NCBI RefSeq assembly: GCF_004217555.1
Contig: NZ_SHKW01000001.1
Coordinates: forward strand, 5,766,001-5,830,000
Source: Edaphobacter modestus
Lineage (GTDB): Bacteria; Acidobacteriota; Terriglobia; Terriglobales; Acidobacteriaceae
Reading direction: 5' to 3'
DNA length: 64,000 nucleotides
In this document: one piece after another, positions 26,671 through 35,839 of the stretch
Layout: the number at the start of each line of letters is the position of its first letter
Position numbering within the stretch: the first letter of the stretch is position 1
Program-made: the position numbers and the translations under genes
Notes under the pieces: model-generated
What the model saw: only the letters and a program-made list of their open reading frames with translations
Databases searched by the model: none
What the model was told of the DNA's origin: nothing

Positions 26671-27876
26671 TCAAGCCTTCAGCGTCGCGTGCTGCGCCTT
26701 CATCTGCGCTCGCACCACTAGCTCCGCTGCCAGCAGGCATTGCGTCTGGTCCTGCGCGGTGTGCGTGCGATTTACAACGTCGGAGACGAACTGCGGCCCG
26801 AAGGGAAGCGAAAGGTTATTGCAATCGATATAACGCGCCTGATCTTTGTCTACGAGGAACAGATTGTTTCCCTGCTTACCCCGCGCTACATCCACATACT
26901 TCCGCAATTCGATGTACCCAGCTGTCCCCAGAATGAACAGCCGTCCATCGCCCCATGTTCCAAGCCCATCCGGTGTGAACCAGTCCAGCCGTACATACCC
27001 AAACCCCCGATCGCCCCGCAGCATCATGTCGCCGAAGTCCTGAAACTTCGGCTTCTGCGGATGATTCACATTCGCTACCTGCGACGCCACAACCTCGGCC
27101 TGCGTCGACCCTGTGTAGTACAAGAACTGATCCACCTGGTGCGATCCGATATCGGTGAGAATTCCCCCATACCGCGCCGGGTCCCAGAACCAGTCCGGTC
27201 GTCCACCCGAGCCGCCTGCATAGGGGTCCGCCCCATGCTGCACGATCTGATGCGGCGCAATGTTGATCGTCTGGATCACACGCCCGATGGCGCCTGCCTT
27301 CACCAGTTCGCCTGCCTTCACCGCCGCCTTCACCTCGAGCCGCTCGCTATAAAGAATCCCATAAATCCGCTTCGTCTCCGCGATTGTCTTTCGTATCTCT
27401 TCAATCTGCGCCAGCGACGTCGCTCCCGGCTTATCGCTCAGGAAGTCCTTCCCCTTCTTCATCACTCGAACACCAAGTGGCGCTCTCTGGTCGGGAATCG
27501 TCGAGCTCAGCACCAGCTGGATCGAAGAATCGTTCAGGATCGCATCCTCGGAATCCACCATCTTCACATCGGGAAATCTCTTCTTGAACCCGGCAATCTT
27601 GTCCGGCTCCGCTCCATAGGCCGCCACCAGCACGCCACCGCCGCGCTGAATCGCTCCCACCATCCCAAAGATGTGGTCGTGGCTCATTCCGCAGACGGCG
27701 AATTTGATCGAGTGCTTCGGCTTCGCATCGGCATCCTGACCCGGCTCAGCAATCTCATGCACCACCCGTGCCGGATCGATTGCGCTCATCTCCGCCATCG
27801 CTGGAACCCCAGCCATTAGTCCCGCCGAACCCACCGCCCGCAGAAACTCGCGCCGCCCAAACATCTCCGATCCCAT
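26671..27876 (-). CDS. Gfo/Idh/MocA-family oxidoreductase, Tat-exported
   Basis: The 401-residue protein starts MGSEMFGRREFLRAVGSAGL, a Tat-type signal ending near VPAMAEM. The Rossmann segment is IKFAVCGMSHDHIFGMVGA, followed by SDKPGATSLAQIEEI and GGILTDIGSHQVDQFLYYTG. It lacks the standard GxGxxG pattern, reading CGMSHDH instead, and so belongs to a divergent subgroup. It is the upstream gene of the two-oxidoreductase operon, with GGGGAGAAG before the ATG. Substrate unknown; sugar or cyclitol handling is the family role. Confidence 0.85.
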   Translation of the reverse strand: MGSEMFGRREFLRAVGSAGLMAGVPAMAEMSAIDPARVVHEIAEPGQDADAKPKHSIKFAVCGMSHDHIFGMVGAIQRGGGVLVAAYGAEPDKIAGFKKRFPDVKMVDSEDAILNDSSIQLVLSSTIPDQRAPLGVRVMKKGKDFLSDKPGATSLAQIEEIRKTIAETKRIYGILYSERLEVKAAVKAGELVKAGAIGRVIQTINIAPHQIVQHGADPYAGGSGGRPDWFWDPARYGGILTDIGSHQVDQFLYYTGSTQAEVVASQVANVNHPQKPKFQDFGDMMLRGDRGFGYVRLDWFTPDGLGTWGDGRLFILGTAGYIELRKYVDVARGKQGNNLFLVDKDQARYIDCNNLSLPFGPQFVSDVVNRTHTAQDQTQCLLAAELVVRAQMKAQHATLKA

Positions 27877-27964
27877 ATCTCTTCTCCCCTGGAATGCAAT
27901 TTCGTTGCACCCCGAACTATATCAACCACCCCGCATCTTTGGCATCAGAGTCTCAAATTGAGGA

Positions 27965-28141
27965 GAAAAGCATGAGGATTCGACACGCCGGCTCGCGGAA
28001 TTTCTTGACGCCGCCGCAGACCTCTTCGTCGACTTTCCGGACAAACGATCGATTGCCTCTGCTCTTCTGAATCAGTATGGGCAGGAGAGCGAAGCGCACT
28101 GGAACCGTCTGGAAACCGTTCTGAAAGGCTACATCTCCTAA
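27965..28141 (+). pseudogene. possible frameshifted small gene
   Basis: A frame ending with TAA at 28139 reads coherently for more than 50 codons (RRLAEFLDAAADLFVDFP, SALLNQYGQESEAHW, ETVLKGYIS) but contains no ATG, GTG or TTG start after the stop at 27959. An ATG at 27972 with AGGAG seven bases upstream is in another frame and soon goes out of register. A single frameshift near the start would join them. It may be a decayed small gene or a chance open stretch; its last bases overlap the 3' end of the receptor gene. Confidence 0.35.
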
Positions 28142-30345
28142 CGTCCGAAAAAATAACTCAGCGAGACTGAACCGTAGGATCGCAGCGGAACTCCTACGCG
28201 ACGTTCAAAGGCTTCTGTCTCTGTGCCGACAGCGAGTGTCTCCAGCGTCTGTCCCGTATAGCCATTGTTGAGTTGACCGTTGAGCGAAAGCAGCCACCGG
28301 CCATCGACGAAGCTGCGGTTCAACGCAAGCCGGATCTCCCGGACCGGTATGCCATTGAATCCATCTCCCAGCGGCTTCGCCTTCACATACTCAAACTCAC
28401 CTTTGGCGTCCAATCCGAGAGGAAGCCGATTGATTCCACCCACCACATCCACAATCATTCGTGGAGCCTCCGGAATTGGCTCACCCGACTCGCGATCACG
28501 TGCATCGGCCTGTGACCATGAAACCTGCCACCAGCCGCGCGATCCTCTCCGGCGCGCCAACAAAGTAAGAAATTGATTTGTCGATGGTCCTACGTTCTCC
28601 TGCAGCCCGGTATCCGCGTCAATCTTAGCCAACTGGGCAGATTTGGTAACCTTACTCAGCGTAAGGCGCAGTTCCGTACGCCCGACTTCCTTCAGCGCAA
28701 CCATCTGAAACTCTCGTGCCTGAATGAGAAGATCACCCTGCGCCGAGCCCGTTCCGATCCTTGGGTCATTTGCATGAAACGCCTTCCCGAAGCTGAAGGA
28801 GACCTGTGGCAGTACAGCCGCGTTCGCTTCTCCAAACGTCACGTTGATCTTCGGGCTCGTAACTCCCGGCCACCGGTCGAACGAGTTAGCGGGTGAAAGC
28901 AGATCGCGGTTGTCGAAGGCCAATTGATCGCGTCGAAGACCGAGATAGACCTGCACGTGCCGCACTGGCTTACCTGTAACTGCGGCGAATGGCGATGTGG
29001 TCGTTATCGTAAGGTCGTTGCTCGTTACCGGCTGGAAGACTCCTTCCTCGTCCGCGCGCGCCAGGTCCAATCCGCGCGGAGCCTCTCGCCTCAGCTCAAG
29101 ACCTGCAAGAAGAAGCCAGTTCGGGGAGAGGGACTGCGAGTACGTTGAACTGCCTCCCACGACAGTACGGAATTCGCTCTGCCGAATCAGGCCATCGCCA
29201 AAGTTCGAACGGAGAGCGAGGCTGTAGGTTCGAAAGTAAGCGCCCGTCATCAGCGACCTCTTCTCCGCGATCTGCCAGTCATCGGCGATCAAAGCTATGG
29301 AGGTATGGGTCAGATCGGCCTGCCTGGTATCGATGGTGTCGTCCTTCACCGGCGTATCGATGGGAATCAATCCAGGCAGCCGTGAAAAGCCGTAGTAGCC
29401 GATCCCATAGGCGGTCAGCTCGTGATGGCCCACATCCCACGCCCGAAGCGCATTCACCTTGTACTGCTGCCGTTCCTCCGCTCGTCGCAGAAAACCGTTA
29501 CCCCACAAGCCCTCGGCCGCAATCCATGCTTTCTTGCGGTCGTCCCGTGGAGCCCAACCCGCCGAAAATCCGCCATCACGACCGTCTGTGATCATTTGCA
29601 CGAACGTTGGAATACGATTGCGGATCGCATAGGTCACTGCGAGGTTGATGGAATGATCTCCGTATCGCGCGTTATAGCCAGCGTTGTCGATCACAACACC
29701 GCCCACCGTCGAACCGATGATGAAGTTCGGGTCGGCATAGCCGTTGCCATGTGCATTTGCGGTCAGGTTGTTCTGAAAGAGAAAATTTCCGATCCCGAAG
29801 AACTGTGCGACTGGTTCGCCATGATCTCCGGCTACGCCGGGCGCGAAATACTGCGGAGCCTTGATTCCACCCGAGGCCGTCTCCGTTGGATAGCCCGGTA
29901 CGGAGACCGGAACTCCAGGTCTGCCGGGATTGGCGTCCAGAAGCTCTGTATGGGAGTAGCCGAGCGTAGCCGGATCTGGCGTTAGCGCGTCTTGATCCGC
30001 CCGTACCGTAACCGTCTCGCCGCTCCTTAGCGTGACGTTCAGCTCCCGGTTATCCTCTATATCCAGCGCAATGCGAAAGAAGCTCTGTTGCCCTATGGCC
30101 ACTTCAATCTTGGCCGTTCCCGTGGGGACGACCAGATCGTAGCGCCCCGAACTATCAGAGGTAGTCTGCGTCTCCTGAAACCCCGCCCGGACGTAGACCG
30201 TCGCACCGGCGACCGGATCGCCTGCTATATCGCTCACCACTCCCGACAGGTGCACTTGCCTCGCGGGAGTTTGAGCTCCAAGCGACAGCGCCATCATAAC
30301 CATCACCGCCGCAGCGAGATAAATACGAAGGGCCGGAACGGACAT
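28138..30345 (-). CDS. TonB-dependent receptor with carboxypeptidase-regulatory-like domain
   Basis: The 735-residue outer-membrane protein has a signal peptide (LAAAVMVMMALSLGAQ). Next is a beta-sandwich domain at about 30-110 (VHLSGVVSDIAGDPVAGATVYVRAG), then a plug-like region and a C-terminal beta-barrel ending VSLSYFFGR with an aromatic near the terminus. Such receptors move ligands across the outer membrane using TonB energy; this sandwich-domain type is greatly expanded in Acidobacteriota. A shorter barrel than most (usually about 1000 residues) is notable. ATG 30345 with AAGAGAG upstream is chosen over GTG two codons earlier. Confidence 0.78.
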   Translation of the reverse strand: MSVPALRIYLAAAVMVMMALSLGAQTPARQVHLSGVVSDIAGDPVAGATVYVRAGFQETQTTSDSSGRYDLVVPTGTAKIEVAIGQQSFFRIALDIEDNRELNVTLRSGETVTVRADQDALTPDPATLGYSHTELLDANPGRPGVPVSVPGYPTETASGGIKAPQYFAPGVAGDHGEPVAQFFGIGNFLFQNNLTANAHGNGYADPNFIIGSTVGGVVIDNAGYNARYGDHSINLAVTYAIRNRIPTFVQMITDGRDGGFSAGWAPRDDRKKAWIAAEGLWGNGFLRRAEERQQYKVNALRAWDVGHHELTAYGIGYYGFSRLPGLIPIDTPVKDDTIDTRQADLTHTSIALIADDWQIAEKRSLMTGAYFRTYSLALRSNFGDGLIRQSEFRTVVGGSSTYSQSLSPNWLLLAGLELRREAPRGLDLARADEEGVFQPVTSNDLTITTTSPFAAVTGKPVRHVQVYLGLRRDQLAFDNRDLLSPANSFDRWPGVTSPKINVTFGEANAAVLPQVSFSFGKAFHANDPRIGTGSAQGDLLIQAREFQMVALKEVGRTELRLTLSKVTKSAQLAKIDADTGLQENVGPSTNQFLTLLARRRGSRGWWQVSWSQADARDRESGEPIPEAPRMIVDVVGGINRLPLGLDAKGEFEYVKAKPLGDGFNGIPVREIRLALNRSFVDGRWLLSLNGQLNNGYTGQTLETLAVGTETEAFERRVGVPLRSYGSVSLSYFFGR

Positions 30346-30435
30346 AAACACACTCTCTTTTTGCCCTTTTGAAAAGAACGGATTTACAGATCGCGGCCCT
30401 GCCTCTCGGTCCCTGGGTGTCCGGTCGATAATGAT

Positions 30436-31029
30436 CTACGGGAATAGCCGTTGTCGAGCCCAGCCTTTGCCCTCGCGCACGAAAAGAAACCGGTCATGGA
30501 GACGATGTGCTCCGTTCACCCACAGTTCCATCCTTTCGGGCCGAAGGGCATATCCCTTCCAGTACTCCGGGCGCGGAATCGCTCCCGGATGGCTTGCCGC
30601 GAACTCCTTCACCAACTCCTCAAGGCGCTCCCGGCTCTCGACCGGTCTGCTCTGCCGCGAGATCGCGGAACCCAGCTGGCTCTCGCGCGAGCGGCTGTGG
30701 AAGTACTCATCGGCGTCCGCGGACGGAAGCTCGACGACAGGGCCTTCCACCCTCACCTGCCTTCCGAGACTCTTCCAGTGAAAGCACAGCGCCGCCTTGG
30801 GATTGGCAGCCAGTTCGCGGCCCTTTCTGCTGCCCGCATTGGTGTAGAAGCAGAATCCGCGCCGGTCGACCTGTTTCACCAGAACCATTCGAACGCTGGG
30901 CATGCCGTCTGCCGTCGCTGTCGCCAAAGCCGCCGCGTTGGCATCGTTGGGCTCAGTTGTTTCAGCTTCGCGTAACCAATCCTGAAAAAGGAGAAGGGGA
31001 TCGAGGATCTCTTCCATCATTCGAACCAT
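30436..31029 (-). CDS. pdxH: pyridoxamine/pyridoxine 5'-phosphate oxidase
   Basis: The 197-residue protein shows PdxH motifs: NAAALATATADGMPSVRMVLVK near the start, FYTNAGSRKGRELAANP (FMN binding), FHWKSLGRQVRVEG, and the C-terminal RPEYWKGYALRPERMELWVNG and RLHDRFLF. It makes pyridoxal 5'-phosphate in the salvage and de novo B6 pathways. The length is slightly below the usual 210-220 because the N-terminus is short. The start could also be one of the next two methionines; no strong ribosome-binding site decides. Confidence 0.93.
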   Translation of the reverse strand: MVRMMEEILDPLLLFQDWLREAETTEPNDANAAALATATADGMPSVRMVLVKQVDRRGFCFYTNAGSRKGRELAANPKAALCFHWKSLGRQVRVEGPVVELPSADADEYFHSRSRESQLGSAISRQSRPVESRERLEELVKEFAASHPGAIPRPEYWKGYALRPERMELWVNGAHRLHDRFLFVREGKGWARQRLFP

Positions 31030-31314
31030 GACCGCCAGTCTATCCTGTCAAGCCCCTGTTTCACCTAAAGCTATTTACATCAATAAGATGTAAGTGCCGA
31101 TTTCATGTGGCAAGTTACGTAAAATAGAAGTACAGAAAGCTGGCGATTTTGGCGTGTTCACGCCGAGGCATGCTTTGTTAAAGAAAGCGCAGCCATGCCA
31201 CGGGAGAGAGTCATGGAGAAGTTCGACTGGATTTCGCCTGCATTATTAGTACAGAGGTCCGAAGCTAAGTCTTTATATTCTAAGATTTTGCGAATTATGG
31301 GGGGAGGGACTCCC

Positions 31315-32046
31315 TCAGTCGGGCAGCCCTTCGAACAGGTCCGTCAGCTGTTTTGCCGCTCCAGGATCACGCGTGGCCATCAGCGCATAGAACTCCTGGC
31401 CGCCGAACTTCGCAAACAAGGCCTTCGTCCGCTCCATCAAGGGCGCCTGCGAGAGGTGCTGTCGGAACGCTTCGCTCTTGCGTTCGCGCACGGACTCGAT
31501 GTCCAGAACCGTCGTCCACGGGATCGGCAATGGAGGCTGCCTGTCCGGAATGAAGAAATTTGTCGTCAGGTGAAACAGGCGGTCGGGCTGGTAGACCGCT
31601 CCGCTCTCCGGAAACCTCTTCGCCTGTCCGGACCAGTGAAAAGCCGTCGTCGTCAGGAAGGAAACCATCATGTGATCGGGATGAGTATTCAGCCCCCCAT
31701 CGCCGCCAAACGTAATCACGACATTAGGACGAAAGCGCCGCATCCGCTTCACCAGATGCTCCGTCGCACCTGCAATCGCAACACTCTGTAACTGGCCGTC
31801 GTGATAGTCCAGCAGCTCGTGCTGGGTTACACCAAGCACCCTGCAGGAAGCAGCGAACTCCTGGCGTCGCATCTTTCCTAGCTCCACGCCCGTAGCAGCG
31901 GAGGCCCGATGAGTTGCCGCCTGACCATCGGTCATACAGATCACATAGGTTTCAATGCCGCGATCGGCCGCCAGAGCCAGCGCTCCACCAAACGCAAAGC
32001 ACTCATCGTCCGGATGCGCGACGACGCACATCAATCGCTGACCCAA
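31315..32046 (-). CDS. PIG-L family deacetylase
   Basis: The 243-residue protein begins MGQRLMCVVAHPDDECFAFGG; the AHPDDE motif and the later HPDH (NTHPDHMMV) supply the zinc ligands and catalytic Asp of LmbE/PIG-L N-acetylglucosaminyl deacetylases. Substrates in this family include GlcNAc-malate (bacillithiol), GlcNAc-inositol and sugar lipids; none is specified here. It overlaps the end of rnhB by 16 bases and follows it on the same strand, so the two are probably co-transcribed. Confidence 0.88.
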   Translation of the reverse strand: MGQRLMCVVAHPDDECFAFGGALALAADRGIETYVICMTDGQAATHRASAATGVELGKMRRQEFAASCRVLGVTQHELLDYHDGQLQSVAIAGATEHLVKRMRRFRPNVVITFGGDGGLNTHPDHMMVSFLTTTAFHWSGQAKRFPESGAVYQPDRLFHLTTNFFIPDRQPPLPIPWTTVLDIESVRERKSEAFRQHLSQAPLMERTKALFAKFGGQEFYALMATRDPGAAKQLTDLFEGLPD

Positions 32047-32798
32047 TCGGCCGCCTCCTCAAGGTCAAGATCGAACAATTCGCCCGAGACCATCTCTTCG
32101 ATCACAGCATTCGGATCGACTGCCTTTACCGGAGCAAATGTGCGGCGATGCAGCACGGAAGGCCCGTGTTGCGCCAACGCACGGCGGTGCTCCGGAGTCC
32201 CATACCCCTTGTGCGAGGCCAGCCCATAACCTGGGTGGGCGTGGTCGAGCTCGCGCATCAGAGCGTCGCGGTGCACCTTTGCGACCACCGAAGCCGCAGC
32301 GATCGAGAGACTCAGCGAGTCCCCATAGATGAGCTTCGTCTGGCGGCAGGGATGATCGATTCGCATCGCGTCGATCAACAGGTGGTCCGGTTCGATCGGC
32401 AAGCCCTGGACGGCTGCCAGCATCGCCATTCGCGTCGCCTGGTAGATATTCATGCGATCGATCGTTTCGGCATCGACCTCTGCCACGCTGATGGCGAGGG
32501 CAACCTTGCGGATGCGGCGATCCAGTCGCTCACGGTCCTTCCGCAGCAGCTGTTTTGAGTCCTTGAGTCCAGCGCTTGCAAGTCCGCGAGTCCGATCGGG
32601 AAGAATGACCGCAGCCGCGACGACCGGACCGAATAGTGCGCCGCGGCCGACCTCATCGACTCCCGCGATCGTGCGAAAGCCACAGTAGCGCAGTGCCTGT
32701 TCCGGAGCGTCGCTACATACAAGCTGCCGCAGCATTCGCTGCTTCGCCGTGGCTGCTGTGACGGTTCTTTGGATGCGAAGCGGAGTCGAAGAAGCCAT
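32031..32798 (-). CDS. rnhB: ribonuclease HII
   Basis: The 255-residue protein holds the RNase HII core: TIAGVDEVGRGALFGPVVAAAVIL with catalytic Asp and Glu, then LKDSKQLLRKDRE, HLLIDAMRI and YGDSLSLSIAAASVVAKVHRD. It removes ribonucleotides embedded in DNA. The N-terminus is about 45 residues longer than the core needs. The ATG at 32798 is chosen because the longer alternative (32843) would start inside the rplS terminator. It lies just past rplS, its usual neighbour. Confidence 0.92.
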   Translation of the reverse strand: MASSTPLRIQRTVTAATAKQRMLRQLVCSDAPEQALRYCGFRTIAGVDEVGRGALFGPVVAAAVILPDRTRGLASAGLKDSKQLLRKDRERLDRRIRKVALAISVAEVDAETIDRMNIYQATRMAMLAAVQGLPIEPDHLLIDAMRIDHPCRQTKLIYGDSLSLSIAAASVVAKVHRDALMRELDHAHPGYGLASHKGYGTPEHRRALAQHGPSVLHRRTFAPVKAVDPNAVIEEMVSGELFDLDLEEAADWVSD

Positions 32799-32830
32799 AC
32801 CCTTATGGCAAAGTGTATAACCTTCTGTGC

Positions 32831-32860
32831 AGAAGAAAGCCATGGCTCACAAGCCATGGC
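32831..32860 (-). terminator. rho-independent terminator after rplS
   Basis: On the minus strand a perfect 9-bp stem (GCCATGGCT / AGCCATGGC) with a 4-base loop is followed by TTTCTTCT. It lies 24 bases beyond the rplS stop, separating the ribosomal genes from rnhB. Confidence 0.75.
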
Positions 32861-32883
32861 CTCTGTGGAAATAAAGGATGAAG

Positions 32884-33240
32884 CTAGCTGGCGCGCTCGA
32901 CCTCGCGCAGACGAGCAGCCTTGCCGCGCAGACCGCGAAGGTAGAAGAGCTTCGAACGGCGAACCTCGTACGAGCGAACCTTCAGGATCTTGTCGACGAC
33001 TTTGGAGTTGTAGGGGAAGATGCGCTCGACACCCTGGCCGAAGCTCATCTTACGCACGGTGAAGGTACCCTGAGGTCCCTTGCGGCAGGCGATTACAATT
33101 CCTTCGAATGCCTGGAGGCGCTCTTTCTCACCCTCGCGAATCTTGACCTGAACGCGAACGGTGTCTCCGGGAGCGAAATCGGGAATATCGGTCCGCTCAA
33201 GTTTCGCGGCCAGTTTCTGCATGATGGGATGAATAGACAT
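32884..33240 (-). CDS. rplS: 50S ribosomal protein L19
   Basis: The 118-residue protein matches L19 throughout: PDFAPGDTVRVQVKIREGEKER, RLQAFEGIVIACRKG, TFTVRKMSFGQGVERIFP, VRRSKLFYLRGLRGKAARL. L19 sits at the 30S-50S interface. It is in the standard order trmD-rplS-rnhB. The length matches the family. Confidence 0.97.
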   Translation of the reverse strand: MSIHPIMQKLAAKLERTDIPDFAPGDTVRVQVKIREGEKERLQAFEGIVIACRKGPQGTFTVRKMSFGQGVERIFPYNSKVVDKILKVRSYEVRRSKLFYLRGLRGKAARLREVERAS

Positions 33241-33291
33241 GACTACTTCCTGTATGAACTCGAGTCTTCAGTGTACACGATTTCAAGCAAT

Positions 33292-33319
33292 TAGGGGATA
33301 TAAACTAGGGGATATAAAC
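33292..33319. repeat. tandem 14-bp repeat between trmD and rplS
   Basis: TAGGGGATATAAAC occurs twice in direct succession in the 110-base gap between trmD and rplS. It is AT-rich and could reflect slippage or hold a promoter-like element; nothing further is visible. Confidence 0.7.
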
Positions 33320-33350
33320 CACGGGCTCAAGGAAGGGAATCGGCCCTGGT

Positions 33351-34181
33351 TCAGGCCGGTTCTCCGGATCCCCGTCTGAGCTCGGCCTCGATCTCCCGCA
33401 GCAACCGGCGGTCCTGTTCGCTGAGCTCTACCTTTTCAATCAGATCGGGTCTGTTTTCCAGTGTCTTGCGCAGCGCCATCTTCCTGCGCCACAAACGGAT
33501 GGCATCATGGTTTCCGCCCTGTAGAACCTCGGGTACGACTCTTCCTTCAAATTCTGCCGGTCGAGTGTAATGCGGGTAATCGAGAATTCCACCCGATCCA
33601 TGGGTCGTCCGCGGAGGTCCGCCACTCACATCTTCCGCGACGTCATGGGCCCCGAAGCTTTCAAAACGCGAGGAATCCGGATGGCCGAGTGCGCCCGGCA
33701 AGAGCCGCACGACAGCGTCAACGATCACTGCGGCGGCAAGTTCTCCGCCTGAGAGCACGTAGTCGCCGATCGAAAGCTCCTGATCGCACAGCAACTCACT
33801 CACACGCTCGTCTACGCCCTCATATCGCCCGCAAATGAGTACGACCCTTTCTTTCTTTGCGAGTTCCTGTGCAACCTTCTGGGTGAAAGGACGTCCCTGG
33901 GCTGAGAGCAGGATCACCGTCTCGCGCTGGGGGTCGCGCTGCTGCTTATGGGGGATATTCAACGAAGAAACGGCATCGTAGATTGGTCCTAGTTTGAGGA
34001 CCATGCCTTCGCCACCGCCGAAGGGTCTGTCGTCAACCGTACGATGCCTGTCTTGTGTAAAAGCACGTAGGTCGTGGGTCGCAATGTCGACCAGACCCGA
34101 CGTGCGAGCACGGTTGAGAATCCCGTATTCGAAGACGCTGGCGAAAAAATTCGGAAAGATGGAAATGAGGTCAAAACGCAT
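33351..34181 (-). CDS. trmD: tRNA (guanine-37-N1)-methyltransferase
   Basis: The 276-residue SPOUT methyltransferase begins MRFDLISIFPNFFASVFEYGIL. It carries the knot motifs RPFGGGEGMVLK, ICGRYEGVDERV and IGDYVLSGGELAA. It methylates G37 next to the anticodon and prevents +1 frameshifting. The ATG at 34181 gives the conserved N-terminus; an upstream extension exists but has no family support. Normally rimM directly precedes it; here an opposite-strand gene lies between. Confidence 0.96.
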   Translation of the reverse strand: MRFDLISIFPNFFASVFEYGILNRARTSGLVDIATHDLRAFTQDRHRTVDDRPFGGGEGMVLKLGPIYDAVSSLNIPHKQQRDPQRETVILLSAQGRPFTQKVAQELAKKERVVLICGRYEGVDERVSELLCDQELSIGDYVLSGGELAAAVIVDAVVRLLPGALGHPDSSRFESFGAHDVAEDVSGGPPRTTHGSGGILDYPHYTRPAEFEGRVVPEVLQGGNHDAIRLWRRKMALRKTLENRPDLIEKVELSEQDRRLLREIEAELRRGSGEPA

Positions 34182-34285
34182 TGGAGATAAAGTGGACCGT
34201 CTCTGAGCGAACTGCACGATCGATTCGCGCACTTTCAACTCTGAATATCAGAGTAAACACAACAACCACAACATGCACGAAGCGA

Positions 34286-35212
34286 GTGAAAAGGAACTCG
34301 CCGGCCTTTTATAAAAAGGTTCTTTCGGCAGCGTTATCTCTGTTTCTGGTGCAGGCTCATCCCGCCCTTCGTGCACAGACCGCGACCGCGACGCCGAAGG
34401 AATCGATAGCTCAGTTTTCCCGCAGTGCAAGTGATCAATCCATAGAACTTGCATCCCTGGAGCGGCCGGAACGCGGACTGACTAAGGCAGATCGGGCTGC
34501 GAGCGACTCTCCGGAGAGATCGGCGACGGAAGTGATCGGAGGCGCAGCACCAACTCGAGAGGACGGTCTCTTCAGGACGTGGCGGATCGATTTGATGGTC
34601 AACACTCTCGGCGCCGGCTTCGATTTGGCTACATCACTCGCTCGCCACTTCGACCTGCGCGGCGGAGCAAATTTGGTGTCCTTCGGCTACGCATTTGACG
34701 TCGATGGTCTTCACTATGAGTCGGATATTCGTCTACGTTCCGGGAATCTCCGCCTCGACTGGTTTCCACGACGGAGGAACTTTCACATCAGTCCCGGCAT
34801 TCTCTACGCGAATAACAACGTGACCGCTCCCTCCCATGTACCTGCGGGAGCACGGTTTGAGCTTGGGGATGAGGCGTTCGTCAACAGCGTCGATGATCCG
34901 GTGCATGGCGACGCACGATTGATCTTTCCTCGCCGCGTCTCTCCGATGCTTACGTTCGGCTTTCGTAACGTGCTGCCGGGAAGGCACGAACATATCTCCG
35001 TCCCTTTGGAGTTCGGCGTGGCGTATACAGGAGCTCCAAAGATCGACGTCTCCCTCGTTGGTTCAGCCTGCGCTACGGATGGCTGCTTCAGTTTTGCTGA
35101 TAACGCGGAGGCACAACAGAGCTTGAAGGACGAGATCAGGGACATCAACAACACCCTCAGCAGCGTCCCGGTCTATCCGGTTCTCTCGATCGGGTTCGGT
35201 TATCGTTTCTAA
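34286..35212 (+). CDS. putative outer-membrane beta-barrel protein
   Basis: The 308-residue protein is unrecognised by name. A signal peptide is likely (AFYKKVLSAALSLFLVQAHPALRAQ). A low-complexity region to about residue 95 comes next. The remainder alternates polar and hydrophobic residues as in a barrel (LRLDWFPRRRNFHISPGILY, MLTFGFRNVLPG) and ends SIGFGYRF with a terminal Phe, the usual outer-membrane insertion signal. The GTG start at 34286 begins the signal peptide; the frame is open to 34181, so the start is uncertain. It sits in opposite orientation inside the rpsP-trmD gene block, and its stop overlaps the rimM stop. Confidence 0.6.
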   Translation: MKRNSPAFYKKVLSAALSLFLVQAHPALRAQTATATPKESIAQFSRSASDQSIELASLERPERGLTKADRAASDSPERSATEVIGGAAPTREDGLFRTWRIDLMVNTLGAGFDLATSLARHFDLRGGANLVSFGYAFDVDGLHYESDIRLRSGNLRLDWFPRRRNFHISPGILYANNNVTAPSHVPAGARFELGDEAFVNSVDDPVHGDARLIFPRRVSPMLTFGFRNVLPGRHEHISVPLEFGVAYTGAPKIDVSLVGSACATDGCFSFADNAEAQQSLKDEIRDINNTLSSVPVYPVLSIGFGYRF

Positions 35213-35796
35213 CCTTGTTGATTGACCTCGACCAGACCGGCCGGCAGGCTCATCACGAGTCGCCTGGCTGTAAGGTCGAGATTCTTTACGAATGCTTTCA
35301 CGAAGGGAATCAGGACCTCTTCGCCATCGTTCGTAGTGACTACGAGCAGAGGAGCGGCGTTTGACAACCGAGATCCGTCGGGTGCGGCAGGGAATTGCAC
35401 GTCGCCGATTCGTCCAATTTCACGCGTCTCTTCCCTCACGATGCAGCCTACGAGATCGCTAATGTAGATCGATTCGTCCTCGAGAGGGACGCGGTGATCG
35501 GCAGGAACGACAACATCCATCCCTACATAAGCTTCAGCCGCAGAGATCGTATCGACGCCGGCGAACTGGAGAACGATCCTTCCCTTGTTTTTCCCGACCG
35601 GGGGCCACGAAGAGGTTATATCGACAGGCCTGGCAGATTGATCTTCGGCATTGCTGGACGAAATCAGGAAGAGATCCTTCCGATCGACAAATCGATCTGG
35701 AAAATCAGTCAACAACTCAGCCAGCAACTCACCTTTGCGTCCCTGCGGACGAAGAAGGTGAGCCAGGACTACCCACGTGGATGCATCGACTTGCAT
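35209..35796 (-). CDS. rimM: 16S rRNA processing protein RimM
   Basis: The 195-residue protein has the RimM N-terminal barrel (WVVLAHLLRPQGRKGELLAELLTDFPDRF) and a C-terminal PRC-barrel (YISDLVGCIV, EVLIPFVKAFVKNLDLTARRLVM, ending LPAGLVEVN). It assists maturation of the 30S head together with S19. It follows khpA on the same strand in the conserved rpsP-khpA-rimM order. Confidence 0.94.
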   Translation of the reverse strand: MQVDASTWVVLAHLLRPQGRKGELLAELLTDFPDRFVDRKDLFLISSSNAEDQSARPVDITSSWPPVGKNKGRIVLQFAGVDTISAAEAYVGMDVVVPADHRVPLEDESIYISDLVGCIVREETREIGRIGDVQFPAAPDGSRLSNAAPLLVVTTNDGEEVLIPFVKAFVKNLDLTARRLVMSLPAGLVEVNQQG

Positions 35797-35839
35797 GATA
35801 TAAGAATACCTGTCTCCTCACCCGGAGGGGTGGTGGGGT

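Noticed and set aside
26740..27819. 359-residue open frame on the plus strand
   Set aside because: It is antisense to a well-supported Gfo/Idh/MocA gene.
31136..31180. short inverted repeat TTGGCGTG / CACGCCGA between pdxH and the deacetylase gene
   Set aside because: It is eight bases with a mismatch and no T-run or consistent gene context, so too weak to call.
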